NCBI GenBank assembly: GCA_038224615.1
Contig: JBBRFH010000003.1
Location: 1-37,130 of the forward strand
Origin: JBBRFH01 sp038224615
GTDB lineage: Bacteria; Planctomycetota; Phycisphaerae; Tepidisphaerales; Tepidisphaeraceae
Direction: 5' to 3'
Length of the DNA: 37,130 bases
Of the stretch, positions 8,774 through 15,465 are shown piece by piece. The notes under the pieces are model-generated. The model saw only the letters and a program-made list of their open reading frames with translations. It made no database searches and was not told the origin of the DNA. Position numbers and translations under genes: made by a program. Numbering within the stretch: position 1 is the stretch's first letter; each line of letters begins with the position of its first letter.

Positions 8774-9487
8774 CTAGTTTCCCGTGACCGTGTTGGTGCT
8801 GACGACCGTCGGCACCGTCGGCACACGAACCGCGAAGCGGTCGTGGACGGCCAGCGCTTGATCGCCACGCTCTAACGTCGCATCAAACGCGATGACGGGC
8901 AACTCACCCGTTGCGCCCGAGCCGGCCGGTGTGCCGAAGGTGCAGGCGGTGACGCGCGTAAGGGCCGCGTGGTCGGTCTGGGTGGTTCCCGGTCCCAGGA
9001 TCACGCGTGTCGGCTTGAGCCACGCCTGCGACTTAAATAGCTGCACGACCGTGTAGTTGGCCATCTCGGCGGGGGTGACGGCCTTGCACGCCATCGAATC
9101 GCCAGCAAGACCAAAGTCGGGATCGGGCTGGTAGAAGGAGATCGTCTCCGTGGCCGAGTCGTATTCGATGAGTGTCATCTCACCGAACTGCGCGACGTTG
9201 CTGCGATCGAGGTCATCGTTTTGCCAAAGGAAGACGGCGGGCGAGGGACTCGCAAAGACGTGCCCCACCGCGCGTGCCGATTGCACGATCGGTCGAAGGA
9301 TTCGACATCCCTGCTGCGACGTCACGTCAAGGTGTTGCTGCGTTTCGGCATGCCGCCACTGATGCGACATCGTGGCCGTGAACCCGGCCAGCACGGTGGC
9401 GACGAATCCGGTGACCATCATGCCGATGCACAGTTCGATGAGCGTGAATCCGCGCTGGTGTCGAACATGGAGAGGTGGGCGCGTCAT
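8774..9487 (-). CDS. PilW/GspJ-like minor pseudopilin
   Basis: The 237-residue protein has a 14-residue basic leader ending in G, then FTLIELCIGMMVTGF, a perfect prepilin cleavage site and N-terminal helix. A GspJ/PilW-type body with ADAQ-like and RILRPIVQSAR segments follows. The ATG at 9487 was chosen because it forms an ATGA overlap with the stop of the upstream PilV-like gene (9484-9487); the same frame is open much further upstream but that part looks like translated shadow of the neighbour. The protein probably belongs to the tip complex of the pilus or pseudopilus. Confidence 0.82.
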   Translation of the reverse strand: MTRPPLHVRHQRGFTLIELCIGMMVTGFVATVLAGFTATMSHQWRHAETQQHLDVTSQQGCRILRPIVQSARAVGHVFASPSPAVFLWQNDDLDRSNVAQFGEMTLIEYDSATETISFYQPDPDFGLAGDSMACKAVTPAEMANYTVVQLFKSQAWLKPTRVILGPGTTQTDHAALTRVTACTFGTPAGSGATGELPVIAFDATLERGDQALAVHDRFAVRVPTVPTVVSTNTVTGN

Positions 9488-9945
9488 TGGCCGTTGCCCT
9501 CGGTCGTCACAATGCGGTAGAGCGTGGAAACCTGCCCATCGTGCATCGTGGCCTTCACTTTCACCACGGCGATATCGCGGGCGCCCTGGAGTGCCGACCG
9601 CGAAATGAATGACACTGTGGCGCTCGCGTCGGCTTGACCGCCGGGCGCGTCGGCGGCGTCGTAATGTGTTAGATCGATCGTCTGCGTGGTTCCGCCACTT
9701 CCTGTCGCGAGCGTGCTCAGGGGCTGCGAGGCGAGCGTTTCCATATCGGCCCGCGCAACGCCCATGGCGGCGGCCGAACTGTCGACGGCTTCCCCAGCCT
9801 GATTCGATGCGGTCACGGCAGCAGAGATCGCCACGACACAAAACGCCAACACGACCGAGGCGGCCATCGCCTCGATCAATGTGAACCCACTCCGCAAATG
9901 CGTTCGCCCGATGCCGGGCGCGTTGGGGGGGCTAATAGTCGGCAT
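9484..9945 (-). CDS. PilV/GspI-like minor pseudopilin
   Basis: The protein (153 residues from the chosen start) has a 20-residue leader ending SG, then FTLIEAMAASVVLAF, a canonical prepilin site and helix. The body is short and resembles PilV/GspI, with AGEAVDSSAAAMGVARADMETLAS after the helix. The start is chosen at 9945 because it gives a reasonable leader length. It lies 14 nt inside the preceding gene and has no strong ribosome-binding site, so translational coupling is likely. An upstream in-frame ATG at 10023 would give a 46-residue leader and is less likely. Confidence 0.78.
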   Translation of the reverse strand: MPTISPPNAPGIGRTHLRSGFTLIEAMAASVVLAFCVVAISAAVTASNQAGEAVDSSAAAMGVARADMETLASQPLSTLATGSGGTTQTIDLTHYDAADAPGGQADASATVSFISRSALQGARDIAVVKVKATMHDGQVSTLYRIVTTEGNGQ

Positions 9946-10531
9946 AGGGAACCCCGTTGCCGTCGTTCCCCGGCAGGTTGGCGATGATCTGTTGAGCGCC
10001 GGGATTATAGATCCACCCGGCATCGACGCTTGCGTCCGGGACGGGCATGTCGCTTCCGCCCGTGTAAACCCAGATACCTTCTCGAGAGTTGATCGGATTC
10101 GCGGGCAGTCGCGTCAGGTACGGCCCGAAGGGATAGTCCGGGCTCGGCGAAGCGCTGTAGGCACCCTGCTTGTTGCTGTAGCCAGTGAGGTGCTTAACGA
10201 ACCAGTCCGCCTCCGGTGACTGCGTCGAGTCACCGTCCGGATAGCCGGGCGCGATGTCCTCGTGCTGTGCCTTATAGACGCCAATCTGCGTGCGCAGATA
10301 CCGAAGGTCGTCCTTGAGTGCGTTCTCGCGCGCCAAATGAGAGGCGTTACTGAACTGGGGCACTACGAGCGCGGCGAGGATGCCCAGAATGACAACGACG
10401 ATGAGGATTTCGATCAGTGTGAAGGCCCGGCATGTGCCCGTCATCGCGCACCGCTGCTGCCGTACGCTGCGAGCAATATCTCGCGCGGGCGTGTGGAGGC
10501 GGTAAAAATTCGCCTGGCGGTTGCGGGTCAT
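9932..10531 (-). CDS. GspG-like pseudopilin, second copy, Ala at cleavage site
   Basis: The protein has the N-terminal helix FTLIEILIVVVILGILAALV. GspG-type features follow: VPQFSNAS, a helix of the LKDDLRYLRTQIGVYKAQH type, and FGPYLTRLPANPINSREG, which matches the GspG calcium-loop region. It is a paralogue of the next gene upstream. The residue before the cleavage site is Ala (CRA|FTLIE) where Gly is nearly invariant. Two starts are possible. ATG at 10531 has GAGGGA close upstream and the added codons have normal GC3, but it gives a 35-residue leader. ATG at 10444 gives a 7-residue leader like its relatives but has no ribosome-binding site. I list the first because of the visible Shine-Dalgarno. 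Confidence 0.78.
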   Translation of the reverse strand: MTRNRQANFYRLHTPARDIARSVRQQRCAMTGTCRAFTLIEILIVVVILGILAALVVPQFSNASHLARENALKDDLRYLRTQIGVYKAQHEDIAPGYPDGDSTQSPEADWFVKHLTGYSNKQGAYSASPSPDYPFGPYLTRLPANPINSREGIWVYTGGSDMPVPDASVDAGWIYNPGAQQIIANLPGNDGNGVPYADY

Positions 10532-10672
10532 GTTTCCCTCGCAGGTCTCTTCCCGGTCGACGTCATCCTGCCGCATCTGGATGCGTTTGCGGCACGTCGT
10601 CAGGCCGAGATCTCGATCAGTGCGACCGGCGGGTGATTAGCCCGCCGGTCACGGGTTGTGTGATCCGATCGA

Positions 10673-11212
10673 TCAGCCACTGGCTTCGGCCGTGTTGGCC
10701 GGGTCAGCCGAGTTGGCTTCGTTGTAGACGACGGCCGGGTTCTTGGCGGTCGCCCACACCTTGCCATTGTCCGTGTTGAGCACCCAACCACAGTCGGTCG
10801 CGCCTGAGGCGCCGCCGAGCGTGACGTCAGTGCTGACGAGCCCCACCTTGGTCAGCCCGTTCAACGGGTTAGCGGGTGCCGCCTGGAGGTACGGGCCGAA
10901 GCGGACGGTGGTCATGTCCGTGGCGGTGTCGAGGTGGGCCTCGTTGGTCTTCTTGACCATCTCCGCCCACTGGTCTGTGCCATCGACGATCAGCGACGGC
11001 GGGAGCTCGTCCAGGTGCTGGAGCTTGTACAGCTCCGTCTGCGAGCGGATAGTCTGGAGCTGGCTGGTGAGCGAGCTCTTGCGGGCGTCCTGTGAGGCGT
11101 TCGTGAACTGCGGGATCACGATCGCGGCAAGGATGCCGAGGATGATGACGACGATCAGAATTTCGACGAGCGTAAAGCCCTTCGAAGAACGGCGGGTGCG
11201 AAGCGATTGCAT
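10673..11212 (-). CDS. Major pseudopilin, GspG-like
   Basis: The 179-residue protein has a 12-residue basic leader ending KG, then FTLVEILIVVIILGILAAI, the strongest prepilin N-terminus in the window. A helix and the GspG body with FGPYLQAAPANPLNGLTKVG follow. The C-terminal segment (DCGWVLNTDNGKVWAT) is typical of planctomycete GspG-like proteins. The start at 11212 is supported by GGGAG 8 nt upstream. It is the first gene of the operon and follows a 783-nt structured leader, so it is probably the most highly expressed product and the main pseudopilus subunit. GspG versus PilA naming is not settled because the rest of the operon is PilMNOQ-like. Confidence 0.88.
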   Translation of the reverse strand: MQSLRTRRSSKGFTLVEILIVVIILGILAAIVIPQFTNASQDARKSSLTSQLQTIRSQTELYKLQHLDELPPSLIVDGTDQWAEMVKKTNEAHLDTATDMTTVRFGPYLQAAPANPLNGLTKVGLVSTDVTLGGASGATDCGWVLNTDNGKVWATAKNPAVVYNEANSADPANTAEASG

Positions 11213-11442
11213 AACACTGACTCCCGGATTGGGTCGACTCGGCGCACACCACTTGGGTGGCGACCGGCGATCGACTTGGCGTGCCTCACGGCGCCTACTG
11301 CGCTCGTGCCGGCACACCGACTATTCTGCGAAGCCTTCTGCAGGCTCAGCCGGGCGGAACACCCGCCGCGGCAAACTGGTCCAGACGAACAACCCCTCAG
11401 AGAAACCCACGGATCTCGGTCCGTACAGTTCCTCCGATTTGT

Positions 11443-11474
11443 GCTGCAACAATCGCGTATGCGATCGTTGCAGC
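11443..11474 (-). other. 14-bp stem-loop in the pseudopilin leader
   Basis: GCTGCAACAATCGC (11443-11456) and GCGATCGTTGCAGC (11461-11474) are inverted copies with one G-U wobble and a 4-nt loop. No T-tract follows in the minus-strand direction, so a standard intrinsic terminator is unlikely. It could be an attenuator, an mRNA-stabilising hairpin or a regulator binding site. Confidence 0.65.
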
Positions 11475-11745
11475 GACTGCCAACTCGCCTCCTTTCGATT
11501 CGCAGGGCTTTTGCGCCCTTAGGGCTTGGTCCTGCGGCTTACGGTCGGCGAGGGGAGTGTCGCGATGCCTGGAACACTCCGCCGTGTATTAAATCGGCGC
11601 GCGGGGCGCTCAACTTAAGGCACTGCAAAACCGACCTATCAACCCATCGCTATCGGGAGAGCCAGACTGCAGAAGTGCTTCGCAAGCCAGACGGGAGGCA
11701 ACATGCGTTCGCACGCACGACGCCACGTACTGCTGAGCGTAGGCA

Positions 11746-11895
11746 CCCATTCGGCAACCGCTCGATCCTGCCCAAAAGAGCAGGATCGCGGCTTTGCGCA
11801 TTACCGGCCGTACTCGCGGAGACCGCGTGAGCGACCGATAAGCCGGGCCTGAACCGTTGTTCCCCGGCGCCGCCTTGCGACGGCTTAGCCTTTGT
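11746..11895 (-). promoter_or_regulatory. Possible divergent c-di-GMP class I (GEMM-like) riboswitch
   Basis: On the minus strand, in order, are AAAGGCTAAGCC, a 6-bp stem with GCAA tetraloop (11869-11884), GCGCAAAGCC (11790-11799), a 9-bp hairpin (11763-11788) and GCGGTTGCCGAATGGG ending at 11746. These match in order the conserved pieces of GEMM-I: GGC-AA-CC, GNRA-capped stem, ACGCAAAGCC, second hairpin and GGTTGCCGA. It departs from the family in having an extra segment of roughly 65 nt before the GCAAAGCC piece and no obvious tetraloop receptor. Such riboswitches are known upstream of pilin and secretion genes. The match is by eye only. Confidence 0.35.
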
Positions 11896-11995
11896 CGTGG
11901 ATCCCAAACTATTGTCTCACGCACCGCACACGCGTGTGATGCGTACAGGCTAGTTCCTATGATTCAAACGGATGAGAGGCAAACGCGGGCAACGA

Positions 11996-12904
11996 TTACT
12001 GCAATTCGAGGTCGAGTCCGATATCCAGGGCCGGAGGCGAATGCGTGATGGCACCGACGCTGACGCGCTCAACGCCGGTCAGTGCGATCGACCGCACCGT
12101 CTCCAGCGTCACGCCTCCGGAGGCCTCAAGCTGGACGCGCCCCTTCCGCCCCGCCGCGTCGCGCAGAGAGACGGCGTGCTGCATCGTGGGGCAATCCATG
12201 TTGTCGAGCAGCACGTAGTCGATCCCATCGACCTTCAGTACCTCGCGCATCTGCTCCAGCGTGTCGACCTCGACTTCGATCTTTCGCTGCGGCGCTTCGG
12301 CGCGCGACTTCTGCACGATCTGCGTCAGCGCCGCTGCCAGTTGGCGCGCCGGATAGGCGGCGAGGTGGTTGTCCTTGATGAGCACCATGTCGTAGAGCCC
12401 GACGCGATGATTGGCCCCCCCGCCGCAGAGAACGGCGTACTTGTCGAGGGACCGGAAGCCGGGCATCGTCTTGCGGGTATCGACGAGCGTAGCGCCGGTG
12501 CCCTCGATGCGCTTTACGATGCGGTGCGTCTGCGTCGCCACGCCGGACATGTGCTGCACGAAGTTGAGCATCACCCGCTCCGCTGCCAGCAGCGAGCGCA
12601 TAGGCCCGCGGATGCCCAGCAGCGGCGTCGTTTTCTGATCGCTGTAGCGGGCTTCGATGAGCTCCATGTGGAAGCCCGGAATCATCTCCACCCGCAGCCG
12701 CTCGTCGTACGCGCGGCAGACGTGCTCCACCAGCGGCAATCCGCAGACGACGCCGGCTTCCTTCTGAAGCAGCGTGCCGACGCCGATCACATCATCCGCG
12801 ATCGATAGTCGCGAGGTGCAATCGTCCTGGTGCGGACCGAGATCCTCCGCGCGGGCAAGGCGGATAAGCTCTTTGAACGAATCAATGGGCGGGAACGGAT
12901 GCAT
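11996..12904 (-). CDS. nadC: Nicotinate-nucleotide pyrophosphorylase (quinolinate phosphoribosyltransferase)
   Basis: The 302-residue enzyme converts quinolinate and PRPP to nicotinate mononucleotide in de novo NAD synthesis. The key signature is intact: DTRKTMPGFR, then KYAVLCGGGANHRVGLYDMVLIKDNH-type residues providing the substrate-binding Arg, His and Lys. The C-terminal barrel segments EVEVDTLEQ, DYVLLDNMD and LEASGGVTLE also match the family. The ATG at 12904 was chosen because it gives the normal N-terminus and length; the frame is open 117 nt further upstream into the end of uvrB. It is 25 nt downstream of uvrB, so the two are probably co-transcribed. Confidence 0.95.
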   Translation of the reverse strand: MHPFPPIDSFKELIRLARAEDLGPHQDDCTSRLSIADDVIGVGTLLQKEAGVVCGLPLVEHVCRAYDERLRVEMIPGFHMELIEARYSDQKTTPLLGIRGPMRSLLAAERVMLNFVQHMSGVATQTHRIVKRIEGTGATLVDTRKTMPGFRSLDKYAVLCGGGANHRVGLYDMVLIKDNHLAAYPARQLAAALTQIVQKSRAEAPQRKIEVEVDTLEQMREVLKVDGIDYVLLDNMDCPTMQHAVSLRDAAGRKGRVQLEASGGVTLETVRSIALTGVERVSVGAITHSPPALDIGLDLELQ

Positions 12905-12929
12905 GATCTTTGAATTGTACCACCGACAT

Positions 12930-15002
12930 TCAGTGTGCCGATGACCGCGACTTCTTGCCCTTCTGCGCGCCCTTGCTCTTGGGCTGCCAAAGGTGCGAGC
13001 CCTCTTCAACCAGCGGGCCATTGCCGCTGGAGATGATGGGTGTTCCTTTCAACTGGTTGATCTTGTCGCGCATTTGAGCGGCGCGTTCAAATTCGAGGTT
13101 TTGGGCCGCCTCAAGCATCTCCTGCTCCAACATCGTGATGATCTCCGTCTGATCCAATTCCGGCAGACCCGTGCCCAGTGCGTCGGCGGCGGTTTTGCGG
13201 GCCTTCACCTCGGACTCAAGCGACGAACGAATCGCCTTCGTGATGCTGACAGGTGTGATGCCGTGCTTGATGTTGTACTCGGTCTGGACGGCGCGGCGAC
13301 GCTCGGTCTCGTCCATCGCGTTCTTCATCGCCGGCGTGACCGTGTCGGCATACAGGAAGACCTTCGAGTTCAAATTGCGCGCCGCGCGCCCGATTGTCTG
13401 GATCAGCGATGTCTCGCTACGAAGGAAGCCCGCCTTGTCGGCGTCGAGAATGCCAACCAGTGCGACTTCCGGAAGGTCGAGTCCCTCTCGCAGAAGGTTG
13501 ATGCCGATCAGCACGTCGAACGCACCCTTGCGCAGGTCGGTGAGGATCTCCACACGCTCGATCGTCTGAATCTCGCTGTGAAGATACCGGCACTTGAAGC
13601 CAGCCTCCTGAATGTACGCCGACAAGTCCTCGGCCAATCGCTTGGTCAGCGTCGTGACAAGCACGCGTTCGCCTCGAGCGACGGTGAGTTTGACCTGTTC
13701 CAGCAGGTGCGGGACTTGGCCTTGCGCGGAATGGATCTCGATGACCGGATCGATCAAACCGGTCGGACGAATGATCTGCTCGATGACCTCGCCGCCGGTC
13801 TTTTCCATCTCGAACTTGCCGGGGGTGGCGCTGACAAAGACAACCTGGTTCCACGTTGCCTCAAACTCTTCGGCCTTGAGCGGGCGGTTGTCCATCGCGC
13901 TGGGCAGACGGAAGCCGTGCTCGACGAGGACTTCCTTGCGCACGCGATCGCCGGTGTGCATCGCGCCGATCTGCGGGATTGTGACGTGTGATTCGTCGAC
14001 GAGCAGCAGGTAATCCTTCGGAAAGTAGTCGATGAGCGTCCACGGTTTCATCCCCGCAGGCCGGCCGTCAAGGTGGCGGGAGTAATTCTCGATACCGGAA
14101 CAGAAACCGGTCTCGGCGATCATCTCGAGGTCGTACTTCGTGCGCGCAAGCAGCCGCTGCGCTTCCAACAGTTTTCCCTGGCTGCGCAGGTGCATGACCT
14201 GTGTATCAAGTTCCTCGCGAATCGACTGAATCGCCGACGCAACGCGGTCCTCCGGCATGACGTAATGGACGGCCGGATAGATGAAGATGTCGTCGAACGA
14301 CTGAAGGATCTCACCCGTCAGCGGGTTGATCATGTCGATGCTGGTGATGTCGTCACCGAAGAATTCCATGCGATACGCGAACTCCTCATACGACGGCCGC
14401 AGCTCGATCACGTCGCCGCGGACGCGGATGCAGCCGCGTTTGAAGTCGAAATCGTTCCGCTGGTATTGCAGATCGAGCAACGCGCGGATGAGGTCGTCAC
14501 GATCGGTCGGCACCGACTTGCTGATCGGAACCACGCTTTTCCTATAGTTCTCCGGCGAGCCGAGGCCGAAGATGCACGACACGCTGGCGACGATGATCAC
14601 GTCCTCGCGGCTCACCAAATTGCTGGTCGCCGCAAGGCGCAGGCGATCGAGGTCGTCGTTGCGTGACGCGTCCTTCTCGATGTAGATGTCGCGCTGCGGG
14701 ATGTACGCTTCAGGCTGGTAGTAGTCGTAGTAGCTGACAAAGTAGCCCACCGCGTTGTGCGGAAACAGGTCTTTCATCTCCTCGTAAAGCTGGGCAGCGA
14801 GGGTCTTGTTGTGGCTGATGATCAGCGTGGGCTTCTGGATGCGCGCGATCGTGTGCGCCATCGTGAACGTCTTGCCCGAGCCGGTGACACCCATCAGCGT
14901 CTGATAGCGACGGCCCGACAGAATGCCGTTGGTTAGCGCTTCTATAGCTTGGGGTTGGTCACCCTGAGGTTGATACGGAGAAACCACTTGGAACTGAGGC
15001 AT
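12930..15002 (-). CDS. uvrB: Excinuclease ABC subunit B (UvrB)
   Basis: The 690-residue protein is the damage-verification helicase of nucleotide excision repair. It has Walker A GVTGSGKT at 38-45, the beta-hairpin region YYDYYQPEAYIP at about 92-103 that inserts between DNA strands, and LLVDESHVTIPQ as the DEAD-like motif. Helicase motifs VLVTTLTKRLAEDL, LREGLDLPEVALVGILDADK and QTIGRAARN are all present. The UVR domain at the C-terminus (about 635-665, EAAQNLEFERAAQMRDKI) binds UvrC. The length is normal. The start at 15002 gives the canonical N-terminus; the frame stays open for more than 180 codons upstream, but that stretch overlaps the next gene and is not UvrB-like. Confidence 0.97.
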   Translation of the reverse strand: MPQFQVVSPYQPQGDQPQAIEALTNGILSGRRYQTLMGVTGSGKTFTMAHTIARIQKPTLIISHNKTLAAQLYEEMKDLFPHNAVGYFVSYYDYYQPEAYIPQRDIYIEKDASRNDDLDRLRLAATSNLVSREDVIIVASVSCIFGLGSPENYRKSVVPISKSVPTDRDDLIRALLDLQYQRNDFDFKRGCIRVRGDVIELRPSYEEFAYRMEFFGDDITSIDMINPLTGEILQSFDDIFIYPAVHYVMPEDRVASAIQSIREELDTQVMHLRSQGKLLEAQRLLARTKYDLEMIAETGFCSGIENYSRHLDGRPAGMKPWTLIDYFPKDYLLLVDESHVTIPQIGAMHTGDRVRKEVLVEHGFRLPSAMDNRPLKAEEFEATWNQVVFVSATPGKFEMEKTGGEVIEQIIRPTGLIDPVIEIHSAQGQVPHLLEQVKLTVARGERVLVTTLTKRLAEDLSAYIQEAGFKCRYLHSEIQTIERVEILTDLRKGAFDVLIGINLLREGLDLPEVALVGILDADKAGFLRSETSLIQTIGRAARNLNSKVFLYADTVTPAMKNAMDETERRRAVQTEYNIKHGITPVSITKAIRSSLESEVKARKTAADALGTGLPELDQTEIITMLEQEMLEAAQNLEFERAAQMRDKINQLKGTPIISSGNGPLVEEGSHLWQPKSKGAQKGKKSRSSAH

Positions 15003-15051
15003 GGGAGGATTGTACGCCCACTGTTCGGTGTTGTCGGCGGCAAAAATACGA

Positions 15052-15459
15052 TCAGTGCGATGGCCGCGTGGTGGAAAATTCGAGGTACGGTCGCATTTGC
15101 GCAACGAGCACGGTGCCAAGCCCGGGGACACGGAGCAGGTCGTTCGGCGTGGCAAACGCAACTTCACTCGGATTGCGTGCGCACGCAGTTTCGCGGTACG
15201 CGACAATCGCCTTGGCGCGCTTCTCGCCGATCGCCGGAAGCGCCGCGAGTTCGGACCAGTCGGCGGTGTTGGGATCGATCTTATCTGCGAGGTCAGACCA
15301 TCGCGCCCCTTGTGCGGGAGGCGGATCGGAAACATATACAGGGCGGCGCACATACACCACGGCGCACACCACCACCAGCGACACCAGCACCCACGCCAAC
15401 GCGCGCCGCTGGCTTGCGGAGAACACGAGGTGATGCACCGCTTGCTTGCGCCATGACAT
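15052..15459 (-). CDS. ComEA-like helix-hairpin-helix membrane protein
   Basis: The 135-residue protein has one transmembrane helix (about residues 19-37) and two consecutive helix-hairpin-helix motifs. The first is IDPNTADWSELAALPAIGEKRAKAIVAYRE at about 62-91, close to the ComEA consensus with the PxIG hairpin. The second is FATPNDLLRVPGLGTVL. ComEA binds incoming double-stranded DNA at the periplasmic face during natural transformation. The same fold appears in proteins of other function, so DNA uptake is inferred rather than shown. It lies 49 nt upstream of uvrB and 6 nt after the GH10-like gene, and the type IV pilus operon nearby fits a competence role. Confidence 0.82.
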   Translation of the reverse strand: MSWRKQAVHHLVFSASQRRALAWVLVSLVVVCAVVYVRRPVYVSDPPPAQGARWSDLADKIDPNTADWSELAALPAIGEKRAKAIVAYRETACARNPSEVAFATPNDLLRVPGLGTVLVAQMRPYLEFSTTRPSH

Positions 15460-15465
15460 GCGTCG

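Larger units (their letters stand above)
11213..11995 (-). promoter_or_regulatory. Long structured 5' leader / intergenic region of the pseudopilin operon
   Basis: This 783-nt stretch between nadC and the first pseudopilin gene holds no convincing protein gene; open frames in it lack the high GC3 of neighbours and resemble no family. On the minus strand it contains many stem-loops. One is an almost perfect 14-bp hairpin with a 4-nt loop at 11443-11474. Another is a GNRA-capped 6-bp hairpin at 11869-11884, and a third is a 9-bp hairpin at 11763-11788. It must carry the operon promoter, but no clear sigma-70 or sigma-54 consensus was found by eye. Confidence 0.6.

Noticed and set aside
10532..10576. 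Earlier start for the second GspG-like gene
   Set aside because: The ATG at 10576 has no ribosome-binding site and would make a leader of 50 residues with acidic character, unlike prepilin leaders.
11610..11924. Minus-strand open frame of 104 codons in the pseudopilin leader
   Set aside because: It overlaps the structured riboswitch-like segments and has poor codon bias; probably not translated.
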